From contig CM062815.1 of assembly GCA_031772625.1 (NCBI GenBank), forward strand, positions 118,428,989 through 118,492,988: a DNA stretch of 64,000 nucleotides, given 5' to 3'. Shown piece by piece: positions 12,658 to 26,036 of the stretch. The notes beneath the pieces are model-generated. The model saw only the letters and a list, made by a program, of their open reading frames with translations. It had not been told where the DNA came from and did no database searches. The first letter of the stretch is position 1, and each line of letters starts with the position of its first letter. This stretch comes from Pinus tabuliformis. Taxonomy: Eukaryota > Streptophyta > Pinopsida > Pinales > Pinaceae. The position numbers were made by a program, and so were the translations under genes.

Positions 12658-15600
12658 ATGTATTAAAGGGATGGAAAAATAATTAATCCCCTCATGTGTA
12701 AATTAATTAAATTTTTGAAAAAATAAAATTAAAGAGTCAAATTTTAAAGGTCCTCCACCAAGGGAATATTGTATTTTTCAAGAAAATTTGGACCCTTTTG
12801 GTGGTTAAGTCAAAGTCAAATTTTTGAGGAAATTAATTTAAAATAAATAATTTTGAGCTAATTAAAATGGAATTAAATGATAAATTTGAAAATTCCTCAA
12901 AAAAAAAAAACAATGGCCAAGATTAAAAGATCTTGAAATGTTTATCAATAGTCAAGATTATTTTGACAAGGATCAAAGAAACTAGATGTTATTTTTCATT
13001 TGGAGGATTTATCTATAAATTAGAGAGTCAGTTGAGAGTCTCTAGTCATCTTGATCTTTGGCTAGAATTGTTGCTGAAGCATTTTGTAAATTATGTCCGA
13101 TTGGGAACTATTTTTTCTATTATAATAAAAGACTTTGGGGTGTAACTCGAGGTGTTCTTGTTCATTGATATGTGGTATGTACTGACTATGGGCTTCCTAT
13201 GTGGTGCCTTGTATTGTTATTTTGAGATAATACATAGTATGTGTAGGTACTCAATACTTGGTCTCCAAGTCCACAGACTGTAGGAAAAGGTTACTTTGCT
13301 TGGATCTCTAGTTTTTATATGGTGGATTAAATTTTTGCTTAGGTTATAGTGAGAATTAATTTTTCTGAAGCGTTTTAACCATTCTTTCAAGGAAAAAAAT
13401 ATCATAACATTATTTTCTCAAAATCCATTCGAAAACCCATGTATATTTTGTAAATAATTCTGTAGATTTAAATTTATAAATTATTTTTCTAAATTGGGCT
13501 GGGGTTTTAATTTTATTTTTGAATATATTGGGGTTTAGGTGTCTCTATTTTCATTTTTTGCAGGTTGGATCCAGAAACCGAGTGGGAGAAGAGCTAGATT
13601 TAGGCCCTTGAGGGTAAGATCTAGTTTCTTGGAATTTTTTGCAGGTTTCCCACAAAAAAAAAATGGAAAAAAATCAAAGGAGCTGAAGCATAATTTTTTT
13701 GAACAAGGGTTTCAACTTTTTCAGGATTTCTAGGCTCAGATTTTCCTTCCTAGGCCTCAACGTCAACCTCCCTCCCTTCAGTTCTTGATTAAGGCCTTGC
13801 CTTAGGCCTCTATACCCTCTTTTTCCCAAATGTAGCATCATTAGGTATAGTGTTGTCCCTTTAAGACCTTATCCTTCATCCTTGTAACATAATCTATCAT
13901 GTTATCCCATTTGTCCCCGCAAATTCGCTTCCCTTAGCCTTATTCTCCATTTTCTTGATTTATTTTTCCCTAAATTGACCTGAAACCCTAAGCTGAAGTT
14001 TTAAGGCTAAATATTTGGTGATTTTGGAGGATTAAGGTCTCAAAAGTATTATTTTTCAAGCAGTGAAGTGATCCCAAAGTTTTTTCCTTGAGTCTAGGGT
14101 TTGACCTCTAAACCCTTGTTTTCTGCATTTTTATTACAACAAGAAAATTGTTAATAATTAGGCCTTAAAATCATAAACTAAATGGTCAAAATAATTTAAA
14201 ATTGCAAAATCTTCATTTTCACAAATTTTAGCACCTTGCTGGATTTTTCTGCATAACCGAAATTTTCTACAGATGTGAAATTTCTAAATCAGATACTTAA
14301 TAAGGTCCAAAAACTGAAATTTTCAGTTTCCGGCAAAAACTTACTATTTTTAGACATTTTAGGCAGCATGTTCAATATTTTTAGCTTGTTGATTTGCAAC
14401 TAATTTACTGTTGTAATAAGTTTATCAGTTCTGAAATTTTTGACTCACATATCCTAAAACCCCTAAAAATTGAGAATTCTAAGTTCTAGTGCATTTTTAA
14501 TATTTTTGGGCATATTGACCATCTATTTTTTTCATCTTTAGCTTGATGATCTGTAACTCTTCATTGTTGTAATTTTAAAATCAGATCTGAAATATGAATG
14601 AATATGCCATCAGAAAGTGTGCTAAAGAAGTTAATTTACATTGTTGGTCAAATTGGAAATTTTATGGTTTTATGTGTTGTGAAAGTTTCATAATTTAAAG
14701 TGGTTTATGATTGTGTTCCGACATTGATAAGATCTGAATTTTCCGAAGTGGTATTGCTAGTAAAAATTTTCATAAATCTATAATCAACATCTTGATTGAC
14801 TATTTTAAGCATTTGGCATCTTCGGTTACTTAGTATCTTGTGGAATATTATTGAAGTTTACACTTGTATCTCTAAGCATTTTATCTTGTCTAAGATTGTA
14901 ATTCACTATTGTTAATTACTCGTAAAAAGATTCAAATTAAGTACTTAAACAACTTAAGAAAATCTTAACTCAAGATACATCTCACTCATAATCTCTTGCA
15001 TAAGCATACTAGATCTAGATTTTCATTAATAATTTACCTCCTAGCATAATATAGGTTGATAGAGACATAGTAAAACCCTTCTTATCTAGCTTGAGGGGCC
15101 TTAGCAACTCTTCAACAGTTAACAAGGTGACCATGCATTCATTAGAGCCACAGTTTCTACAGTGTTGAGGCATCGAGTGATAGAAGCCTAACATAATGTA
15201 TTGTTAATCATGCCCTAGCCCACTGCCTATTAGCCTCCTTCCCACAACCTACCTTGGAGCCCATCTTCAAAATAGTTAAAGGAAGGTTACACTTAGACTA
15301 TGCATTTAACTAAAATTTACCAAGATCATTGCATCTCACATAGGTTCTAGGATTTTCATTTCCCAAAACCTACCTTGGAGCCCATCTTTAAAATAGTTAA
15401 AGGAAGGTTACACTTAGACTAGACATTTAACTAAAATTTACCAAGATCACTGCATCTCACATAGGTTCTAGGATTTTCATATCATATAGGTTTGTCAACC
15501 ATTCAAACAGCGGTGTCCATCAAGTCATTTGGTTCCAATTTATAAGAAGCAAGAATTTGTGACTCCATTAAGGCACTGGTCTCATAATAGAAAATCTAAT

Positions 15601-15821
15601 TTGATCAATAATCTTGCTTAATTTTAACCAATTGGCTAGGCCACTCATTTTTGTCTCCCCAAACAAGTTGGTTTGCAACTTGTTTTCTTTCATCTCATTC
15701 CATAGGGACTACCCCCCATAGCTTATTGTTGGGAGACAACTAGAACGGAGTAAGCGAGGATTAGAGTGACAACCCCCATCCTGAGCATTGTCCTGGTGCC
15801 TGTATAATCTGGATGACAACA
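12658..15821 (+). mobile_element. 3' LTR of the LARD-type element (minimum extent)
   Basis: Direct repeat of 1-3185, ending in CA at 15820-15821. A TATA-like box lies near 13012-13018. Unlike the 5' LTR, it carries a tandem duplication of a 120-bp segment (15241-15360 and 15361-15480), whose single counterpart is near 2731-2850. The short open frames inside it have no protein-like conservation. Confidence 0.8.
15241..15480 (+). repeat. 120-bp tandem duplication inside the 3' LTR
   Basis: Two adjacent, nearly identical 120-bp copies; the 5' LTR has one. The duplication therefore probably arose after insertion, or was lost from the other LTR. Confidence 0.85.
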
Positions 15822-18800
15822 GGTTGCATTGACTCTATGATTACACGTTGTCTTTGCCTAAGATAATATGCATGTCAGGGTAGGATGCATTGCATGCTGA
15901 AATTCGCATTAGAAATAATATCATATTCCTTTTATCATACTAGATTAGGTTCATTTAGATTAGGGTTTGCATTTAGAATTAAATTTTATTTCTTGTTGAT
16001 TTTTATGGCCTAACAAAAGCATGGGCAATCATAAGATGCCACAAAAACATGTTGCCTCATGTGCTTAGTCTTTGATGTGCATGCAACAGACCTATAGTCC
16101 CAAGAGATTGTTGGTGTTCTCATGACCTCCCTGTTTGAGTATGTTTGTGCACTCTACTAGGATATCATGTCTAAGTTGAGCCAGATGTTACCCACCACCT
16201 GTGGGTGACAACCATAGGAGACTTTTTTATCCTTGAATGTCTTCAGTTGACAGCCAGCAACCCTTTACAGCCACCAGATAGCTTGATGTGCCACCATCTC
16301 TGCCACCTGAGCTAGCTATTATGTGCCCTCAACCATCTATCATGATCGCATGTTTGAAGGTGGTCCTTCCAACCTTGAAGGTATGGTTTTCATTATGTAT
16401 TTGGGTAGTTTTGCTTACCTATCATGGACATTTATGGGTATCGATTAGTGGGTGGATTCAACAGAAAGAATGAGATCGGTCTATAATCTTGTCCCATTGT
16501 CCAACTTGATGGTTAACCTTATATCCTAGTCCTGTGGGATCTCCTCTATTGGCTACTAGATTTAGGAGTGGCAGTAAATGGGAAACCCTGATTTTGGTTG
16601 CATGGTTCCTCTTCCCAACATCAGATAGATCACTCCCCCTCCACTCATTATAACCCCTTTTCACATATTTCCTATCTGGATCCATATTTTTCCATTCAAT
16701 CCACAAGGAGTTAGCCTCCCCCTCCCCTTGTCCACACTTTGGGTCGGGCTTGGAACGTTGCCCTGGAGGTTGATGTAGCTAAAAGGAAATTAAAAAGCAT
16801 AATTTGGCCACCTACAATAGGAAATGTACCATAAAATGCAATTGATGGTTGGGAAATACAAATTTATCACATGGGAAAAATCCAACATGAGCTCTACCCC
16901 TATCATCATGGTCATCACCCTAGTTCCTAGGGCCCCTATATTGCCCCCTGCATCACTAAGGAACCCATGATTGTCCCAACCCCTTGTAGGCAATGAACTT
17001 CCCAACCTTAGAGGGGGAATTCACTGTTATATCATTTGCATCATGCTCTCATCCCCTAGAGCCCTAAACGGTTATAAAATAAAAATCAAGAAAAGGAAAA
17101 AGGCATATGAAGAAGGGTGGAAAACAGAGGTCAAGGTAACTCATGTACCATGATTTCTTCCTCCTATATCTATACACCCAAGTGTGGGCTTCTCTCACCA
17201 TAGCTCCCCTTGTACAATGACATGTGTCTTGGAACCTTCCTCTAGTGGCCCACTTTGTTCCATCATTATATCACATGACACCTACCATATGAGGGATGTA
17301 CCATGGACCTATCAATCCCTAAGAGGGTGAAACCGCCTAATATATTCCTTTATTAACCTCCTTGAAATTGGAGACACATGCACACTCTAAAGCCCATTAT
17401 GGAAGGGCATGCCACTATGAAGTGCCCACTTGGTTCCATGATTTGTAAGCTTAGTTTCTCAATTGCACTAATGAATTGTTGTATTAAAAGGTGAGGAGAC
17501 ATATTGGATCTTATACAAGATTGCAGGTGGGTATTCATCTTGGGCTTTGGTCTTGCTATATGGGGTCCAAATCCTCTAGAGGGTCATATTGAAATTTGTA
17601 GGGTGTGCATTGAGAGCCATGGGCCTCCACTATAGCAAAAAGTAGATAGCCATGCCATGGGATCCTTTAGCACCATCCATTTCTCTCTTGTGTCCAATTT
17701 TGGTGATGATGATGGTGCACCTAGACCACCTTGCAGAGCCTACTACACACTTGCACCACACACTTGGAAGTTGATCCAAGGCCTAGATGGGGTTTTGTCT
17801 CACCATGGGAGACAAGGGAGGGATTTCATCATTGTTCTAGCACTTACATATGGGATACCTTCTTGTTCAATTCAGTTGGGGACCCATGAGGATGCTTTTG
17901 TGCCCCTAGAGCCACTTGGGAGCACCACATGTCATTTTCCTAGAGATCAAGGGGCCACCCCCTCCATCAATGTTATTGGAGCCCTCCTATTCATTATGGC
18001 ACATAAGCGACTTCACTAGGCCATCCAACGACCCTCCTAGTTATTGTGTTATCATTTTGGCCCACTTGAGAGGCTTATTTTTCATATTATGGAGCTATTT
18101 GGTGGGCTTGTCACCAAAGGGATGTTATTTTTCACATTATTTTTATTGTAGGGGCATTATTAGGCATAATTTCACCATTTGAATCCCTTGGAGGATCATA
18201 TAAATATGAGGTCCATTTGATCTCTCATCATCACTTGTACTTGTATCTCTTTGGAGAAAATAAATCAGCCCTACTATTGTTGGATGAATTGTAGATTTCT
18301 TGATGCATTTTGATGTTTAGATCATTTCCATTTTGTCTTGGAGCTTCATTTTTGCAAATATAATGGATGGATATACTTCTTTTGTCATGTAAGTGTTATT
18401 TCGTGTGAAACTTTTATGCTTAATCTCTATTTTATGAAATGTTTTGTCTTTATTTTACTTGTGCCCTAATATTGATGCAAATTCATGAATGACATTTGAT
18501 CTTGGTTCGTTCCATATGTTACTCATCTTGGCAATAAGAAGTGAATGTTCCTAGGGGTGGGTTATGAAACTTTGACCTTGAAACTCCATTAAATTTTCAT
18601 ATCAAAGTATAATCCTTGTTGTAACCTTATAGTTTCTTCTCAAGGGCATGTTAAGTTGCAGTAGGGCTCCTTGGAAGAGTCAAAATCATAAATCAAAAGC
18701 ATTTTGACTCCATTCTCCACAATTGGCTAGGCACTGGTATCAAGTCCTTGGTGATCACCCTAATGTTTACTGTTGTGCATAATTTTTCTACCCTAATCCT

Positions 18801-19874
18801 AGATGACCAAGCTAGGGCATCCAAATAATTCCATTAGAGCCATCATCTTGCTCTGAAATTTGGCTAGGAATTACGCTAGGGTGTCCTCCACATGCCCTCC
18901 AAATTTGAAGTCAATCCCATAGTCGGTTTGTGATATACACCAAGCCATAGCTACAAAACCATTTCGTTATCGGTCATTCTAGGTTAGTGGCATTCTTAGG
19001 GATCCTTTGTGCTTGAAAACTTGAAGGAATTTCATAAATTAATAATCCCTTCTTCCCCCTCTCTTGACCTAGATCCTTGGTTGAAGATTACACCCTAAAC
19101 CCTAGGTCTTCTTTGCGTGCCCTTGGGCTTCTTTGTGGTCCCACATCTCTATCGTCCCTTATCTCACAAGGCCACTTTGAAACCTTGTTTCTAAAAACAA
19201 TCTTAGGTATAGGGCATCCCTCATCAGAGAATACCTCTAATCCCTAGGTCCAAGCATCACTTGACCTTTCTTAGAGAGTATTTCATCTTAATATTTGAGT
19301 CACTCTTGTGAATGGACTCTAGAATTCACTACCTATCCTATCATTGGTTCATCATTCCTAGTGATTTCCTTATATCGAGACTCCTCCCATTAGTAAAAGT
19401 CCATAAATAGCAAGGGACATCTACTGAGGTGATAGTGGGTCCTTGTCCCATTTTTGCCACTTGATTTAGTAGTAGTCCCTTTGGAATCCCTCCTAGGACC
19501 CCTGTTCAATTGAGCGGTAACAGGAAGCACATGGTATATCATTAGCTAATGGTCGTTGGTAGGGGCTACTAGTTTTTTGGCTTGTCGTTTGGCTTTCAAA
19601 TATACGAGAAAATATTTCTCCTATGGGGCTACCCATTTTGGTGGGTAACAATAACCAACATAGATGAAAGATAGACAATGACGGAAATTTGTAAGTTTCT
19701 TCAGATGCTCTTGATTTTGCTAGAGTACTACATGGGCTTGTAATGAATATGGATACTCTGTGAAATAACAGAGGGCCTATTATCAGGAATTTAGTTATTG
19801 CTAAGATGTATCTAGAGGAAATAAATATGGAAACTCAAAGGGTGCTACTAGCCAGTACTCATAGTAGATGAAAC
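15822..19874. other. Unassigned intergenic DNA
   Basis: About 4 kb without a recognisable gene. Short open frames exist (for example 17657-18019, plus strand, 120 codons) but show no motif, family resemblance or splice context. Around 18195-18270 a TATA-like box (CATATAAATATG) followed by a short leader and AAATAAA looks like the core of an LTR promoter, so part of this stretch may be an old LTR. I cannot find its partner in the window. Confidence 0.4.
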
Positions 19875-19879
19875 ATGTG

Positions 19880-21827
19880 TGATGGGCCTCTAAAGTAGAC
19901 ATAAATTAAGGCCCGTGCCTCTAAATTAAACATAAATTAAGGCCTATGGCCATCCTTCAGCACATTAAACCTCTCTTTTTCATTAGATAATGTATTTTTA
20001 ACTTTAATATATTCACTAGGAAGGTTTATGAATAATTGCATATTTGTGCTTAATATTATTTATTTTTGTGGAATATTATGGGAATATTGGGCAGATTATG
20101 AAGATTTGGAGGAAATAATTTAGGGACTTGCTCCCTACTACAGGAGGATCAATAATAAATAATAAATCAACAAGATATTATGGAATTATGGCACAGATTG
20201 TGGAACTCCAATGATTGAGAAAATGTAGGAATGTGTTCCCTGCCATTTAATGCAGATTCCTAGTATTAGGGATCAGATCCACTAATCAAGGGATTTTGGT
20301 GGGGAAAGCTTCCTCCTTTCATGGGGAATAATTCATAATCATTTTTTATAAGTACCAAGTTTAATTTGACTCTAGATAGAGATTTTGATTAGTCTTCTGG
20401 TGAAGAGAACTTGTATTTCTGCAGCTCCATTGTGTTTTCTTGCAAGGATGTATTGTATTGATGAAAATAATGAAGATTGGTGTCATGTTTAGCTTCTAAA
20501 TCTTTTTCCCCTCCACATTTCTCTGATTTTCCTTGGGCTTGACAATTCCAGGAGCCTCAAATCTCTTTTGTATCATTTTCTTTTCTTCTTTTCACTTCTT
20601 ATTCACATGCATCTCTTGTTTTTATTTCTTTCTATTTTTGCATTTAGTATTAATGATTTATTGTTGTAGGATTGGGTTAAATGGTTGATGTAAGTTCTTT
20701 TGCAGGATAAAAAGCATCATTTCATCCTTGGAAAAGATTTGGAAGGTCATAGTAATCCTTGAGCTACTTGGATTAGCTTTCTTATTCCCAAATCTAGATT
20801 TTTGGAACTCCTTTGTGACAAAGAACAACAAATTTCTGTTATTTTTTAGAGCATGCTAATAAGATTCAATCGATTTGGCTCCACTTGCATTAGATCAAAA
20901 AAAAATTCTAGTTCATAACCACTGCATTTTCACTTGATTAGGTTAGGCATTTTATAGATTTACTAGCTCACTAGTTCTCGAATTTCTAGATTTTCGACTA
21001 GTAATTTTGTGTTATTTTTTAGCATGGGTTAACAGAGGTATTTTTGAGTGATTCCACTTGGAATGGGGACCTAAGACATCCTAGTCAATAACAAAATTTG
21101 TCCCATCCAATTTGGATTTGATTTTCTTGGTCATTTGATGAATTATAATTTCGTATAGTAAATCTGTAACATCCTGTAGTAAATCAGGGGATCATGTAGG
21201 AGAACTAGGAGATCCTGTAGGAGAACTAGTACATCCTATAGGAAATCCTGTAGCGGCCTGTTTTGAGCCCAAATTGAGAAAAATCATCATTGAAGTTGGG
21301 ATTAGGCCCCTACTTGACCTCCAAGCCATCAAAATCATTGTACCCCTCTTTCTCCACACCTGTCTCCCCGACCAAAGATCAAGAAATATTAGTATTTGCA
21401 TTTATAAAGCAAAAAGATTTTAAAAATGAGTTATTTTATATTTACACATGCACATAATAGTTAGTACTCTCTAGATCAGATTTCATGCTCAGTTATTTTA
21501 AATCATCACATGTGATAAATAGGGTTAAGTTAGGTTTATTTTACATTTAGTTCATGATCTTTGTGTAATTAAAATATGTTTATTTCCTTGTACTTTATTT
21601 CTTACAATAGGTTAAGGTTTCCATTTAGAGAATTTCTTTTCTGCAATTAGTTTAGGATTTGGTTTCATTAAATTCACTCCATTACATCATAACAACAAAG
21701 GAAGGACACATTGGATACTACACATATAGTGTTGATACCTCTTAAGTTTGTATGAACCTCGGGTTGATAATTAAAGTCGATAGCCTTGGGAGTTGCAACA
21801 TTCTTGCTGCAATACTGAGGCTTATGA
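19880..21827 (+). mobile_element. 5' LTR of the gag-only element
   Basis: It starts TGATGGGCCT and ends near CTTATGA, just before the primer site. A TATA-like box (TTATAAG) lies near 20346-20352. A short tandem motif around CCTGTAGGAGAACTAG is repeated at 21190-21260. The sequence near 21318-21340 preserves the uninterrupted form of the site where Copia-2 later landed in the other LTR. Confidence 0.88.
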
Positions 21828-21832
21828 CTTTT

Positions 21833-21850
21833 TGGTGCTGTTGTCGAGGA
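21833..21850 (+). promoter_or_regulatory. Primer binding site of the gag-only element
   Basis: TGGTGCTGTTGTCGAGGA is close to the TGGCGCCGTTGCCGGGGA type used by Athila/Tat-like Ty3 elements and close to the site of the LARD element at 3191. Confidence 0.65.
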
Positions 21851-22091
21851 GGTGTCAAAGTATGCATTGTTTTTTTCCCTAGTTGATTCATTGTGCAAAA
21901 AACAAAAAATATTTGCATTAGGCACATTTAATCTCAAAAGTAGAAAACTACATTGCATTATAGTTTTCATTCAATCATAAAAACAAAAAAAATCTCCAAC
22001 ACCAACCCACCCCCCATTTGATCACGTGGTGCAGTAGGCATCCCATTCACTTTCGCATGTAGAAGAAGAATATGGAAAAGAATGTAGAAAA

Positions 22092-23425
22092 ATGGATGGA
22101 GATGATGACAATGAGGAAGATCCTCTCAGATTTCTCATTCAAGATATTGATGGTAGTGTGCACATGAAGAACATCCCTCCATCTTTTCTTCCAAAATTTC
22201 ATGGTCTAAGTTCAGATGATCTGGAAACCTTTCTCTTTGAATTTGAAATTGTTTGTAGATCTTATGGTTACTTATTAAAAACTCAAAAATTGAGATTGTT
22301 TCTGGTAACTTTGAAGGATAGAGCTCTTAAATGGTTCATGAGTTTAGGGACTAATTCAATAAGATCATGGAATGATATGCAAAATATATTTCTATAAAAA
22401 TATAAAGAACATGATCTTAAAAAAGAAATATTTAGAATGAATCAAAAGGAAGATGAAAGTCTAGAGGATCTAATAGAGAGGTTCATGTATAATGTTAAGA
22501 GGGAAAAATTACATCATTTAGGATCTGACACACTAAAAAACCTCTTACTTAGAACAATTAGGGATGAGTGGATTGATCTCCTTGATCTCATGAGTAAAGG
22601 TGATGTATATCAATTATCATTTGAAGGAATTTGTGAAACATGCACACAACTATCAAGAGGAAGGGCAAGAGTAAGTAAATCAACATCAAGATCGGTAAGT
22701 CAAGCTAAACTTGGAAATTTTTTTGATGAATTTAAAACGGAGATTCTTAGCAATTTAACCAAATGAGTAGAAATGTTAAGAACACAAAATGAGAAAAAAT
22801 AAGATGATGATATTTGTGTTGTCCATGCAGAATCACATGATGTTAAATGTTGCTCCTCGTTACCAAGGTTAAGGAAGTTCACCAAGAGGACAATGGGGCA
22901 ATTCAATTGCCAATGCAGCTATGTTATGTAGCTCCAAGAGGACCATGGTAGCCTATTCAACCTAGTATGATGCAAGAACCTAACTCAAAATTTCAAGCTT
23001 ATGCACATCCATCTCAAAGTAATTGGAACACACCCTTTCCTTGGCAACATTGGCCATCTCAACCCCAAAACCAATATTGCCAACAAGGTTGGCAAGGAAC
23101 TTATGAGATCCATCCACGATATCATCAGTGGTTTCCTCAATATCCTCCATACCCAACTCCATGTTATCCATACCATTCATCTCCACCAAAACCACAACCC
23201 CAACCACATCCATCTCAAATATCCACCCTCACTCAACTACCTGTACCACCATTTCCAAACCCACACATTGAAGTAGCTCAGCCCACTTACAATGTTGAGG
23301 TACAAAAATTCCAAACATCTCCTCTTGAGATCAATGGTATTCACCATAGCTTCGAAAGAGTATTGCAAAAAAGATATTATTTCGATATCATTCAAGGACC
23401 ACATCTGAAAGAAGAAGATTAAAAT
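22092..23425 (+). pseudogene. Gag-like gene of the gag-only element
   Basis: The first part (about 22092-22770) has the features of a Ty3-type retrotransposon gag domain: an acidic start (MDGDDDNEEDP), a PKFHGLSSDDLETFLFEFE segment, the conserved LKDRALKWF-like helix, and a downstream helix (DESLEDLIERFMYNVKR). A Ser/Arg-containing stretch follows. The last part (about 22967-23422) is rich in Pro, Gln, Trp and Tyr, a composition expected of a disordered tail. No CCHC knuckle and no protease are seen. In the family, gag assembles particles; here it would need enzymes from another element. Fossil, a few breaks. Confidence 0.75.
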
Positions 23426-26036
23426 GAGAAGACCATAGAATCATGGGTTGCACTTGGTGCATAGCAGAAATCAAAATCAAATATTGAGAGAGCTCCCTCA
23501 TGGTTATCATCAAATCCTCCATGTATTCAAGAAAACAATTAGAAAAAATAGGAATATTTGAAGGTCATCGTAGAATAAGTCATGAATAATGATCCAGATA
23601 AGCAAGAAAACCAAGGACATCGAAGTTATATTGAGGTATGGTTCCAGAAAATCAAGATGGAACATCACTCTCTTCTTCAACTATGTTTGATCCTTTCAAA
23701 GTCAAATCATTTGGTCTTTGAAATCTAGGTACATGTCAAAGCATGCATTTCAAGCCTACACATCATTTTGTCTATCATCTTGATGTTCACATGGCTCCAT
23801 TGGAAGTATTCTTATACTTGAAAATGATTTTGTTTTTTAAGAAGGGTAGGGTAGAAAAAAAATGAAAAAAATAAAATAAAAAAATTCAGGTGAAAACCTC
23901 CTTTGAGGCACCTCAAATTGGCTCATTGATTGAAAACCTCTATGAGGCAGTCAAAGGGTTGGGAAAAAAGAAAAAAAATAGATCCTATGTGAAAACCTCC
24001 TTTGAGGTGCCTAGGCAGACCTACTAGTTGAAAACCTCATTGAGGCGGCTAGTAGGCCTAGAAGAAAAAAAAAAGGGAAAAAAAAATCCTTGCTCCATGT
24101 ATCTCTTTGATGAATGTAGGTGCTCTCTAACTTCCTCAAACCTAGTCAAAAGAAGTCAAATTTTGACTTTCTCCTCCTTTGCTCAAATGCTCCAACAAGG
24201 CCAAGGCCATGAAAATCCATCACCCTCATCTAATTTCACCATCCACCCATCATTTTCAAGCTTTTCCCATTTAGTTTGCTTGCTGTCCTAAAAACTACAG
24301 GAAGGCTCTATTTTGCTACGTAAACAAAATACATAGAGCATAAATGTATTTTTTCCATAACTTGAAAACCATGCATCCATTTAAAAGTTTGTTTTGTAGG
24401 GAGATGCATATGGATGATGGTAACATGCCCAAGCAATTTCAGCAAATTCCAGTGTACAGTTTCCAATAAATCAACCTCTATCACCTTCAGCGATTTTTAA
24501 TTTCTCTAGAGATCTGTGCATCCATTGACCAAATTTTTTTATGGGGAGGTGCATAATGATGATGGAAACATGATCAAAACGTTTCATGTCAACCCATTCT
24601 ACCATTTGGGATATATAGATAAAACAAGTCTGCTATAAGAGGTTGTCCTGAATTACTACAGGAGTTTCCTATAGTACTACAAAAAGTTCTGAAAATCTAC
24701 AGGAAGGCCGAGAAGAAGCTACAAGAGGAAATATGATGGAGAAATGGGTCATATATTCTTTAGGAAGGTTGATATAAGTCCTCCAACACCTGCGCATCAA
24801 CATCAACTCAGCAGCATCATGCATGTCTCTCCAACAACCATCAAGTAGTACAAGTATGCAATATTCTTGACCTCTTCTCTTGAGCATATTATAGTTAGAA
24901 ATTTGTTGTCAATGCGTGAGAGATGAGGTTTTATAAGCTAAGTATGGGTCAGTAGTCTCAACCACCTTCAACTAGTTAATTGTAGCTCACTCCTTCACTC
25001 ATGCAATGTTGAAATTCAAATTATGAAGGATGATGATCTCAAGGAATGAGGACAACATTTAAAAGAAGAAATTTTTTGCAAAGGTTAAGTCACCACAACA
25101 CTCCAAGCCCTCCATCCACTTCATATTCACTATCTATTCATCATTCATCCATCCCATTTCATTCTTGAAAAAAAACAAACAAAGCATCCTCTCCATTTTC
25201 ACAAACCTACACTACGCCCTCTGAGCCCTAGCATCATCATCCAATCCTTCTTCGCCAATTATCATCACTCCCATAGAGTTAGAAGACCCCAAAAGAGGAG
25301 GAATGACTACTATAGGAAGGCAAAATGCTGCTACAAGAAGGAAGAAAGAAAAAAATTGTGCTAAAACCCAAAATGACAGTGCCTAAGAGAGACCTAATCA
25401 AAACACAGAACTCCAAGGCCATTAGGCAACCATCTAGGCCACAAGAGAGAAGAAGAAGGCAACAAAATGAAATGAGGAATCCACCATCAAAACAGAACTC
25501 AAATTGTAGTGATGAAAAGAGACTTTCCAAGAGTTCTCTAATCTCTTTCTAGCTTTTGTCCAAGGCCTAAAAGATGTTATAGAAATGAGAGAAAGACTCG
25601 GGAATCAAGTTGAGGGCCTCTCCTAGGCTTAGACTATCATTTATGCTCAAAAAGGGTTTCTTGTAGTTTTAATAGGGTTTCCTGTAGTTTTGACAGGAAT
25701 TACTACAGGATGCTATTGTTGTCATCTAAAGATATTTTGAAGGTTTCATAAGTGTCGAAGTGCTGGAACAAGGTATTAGAAGGTTGATAAGGATGTGGAA
25801 GACCTTGCCAAACTAAAAAATATTCAAGAAGCATCTTGAATAAGGGGAAGAAGGAAAATTAATGGTCTCAAGAAACAAGGATTTTTCATTGCACAAATAT
25901 GTTTTTGGGCTTATCCTTATAGAACTTACAGCCAAGATTCTAAATGCACAAGAGAGAGGCCACTAGGACCATGAATGAGGTACAATGAGGTCACTAAGTT
26001 GCTCAGAGGATGAGCAACACTTTCAGCAGGGAGGTA
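23426..26036 (+). mobile_element. 3' interior of the gag-only element, hairpin cluster and polypurine tract
   Basis: No pol domain can be found. From 23891 to 24056 the motif TGAAAACCTC...GAGGC occurs four times, each able to fold into a CCTC/GAGG hairpin; the fourth is enclosed by a perfect 8-bp outer stem (CCTACTAG at 24020-24027, CTAGTAGG at 24049-24056). CTACAGG and close variants recur through 24290-25700. A basic open frame near 25325-25552 shows no family resemblance. CAGCAGGGAGG, ending just before 26036, is a plausible polypurine tract. Confidence 0.65.

Noticed and set aside
17657-18019. A 120-codon plus-strand frame in unassigned DNA
   Set aside because: No domain, motif or gene context; frames of this length occur by chance in 64 kb.
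25325-25552. Basic 75-codon frame as a regulator gene of the gag-only element
   Set aside because: Lys/Arg/Gln-rich composition follows from an A-rich stretch; no motif and no start context support it.
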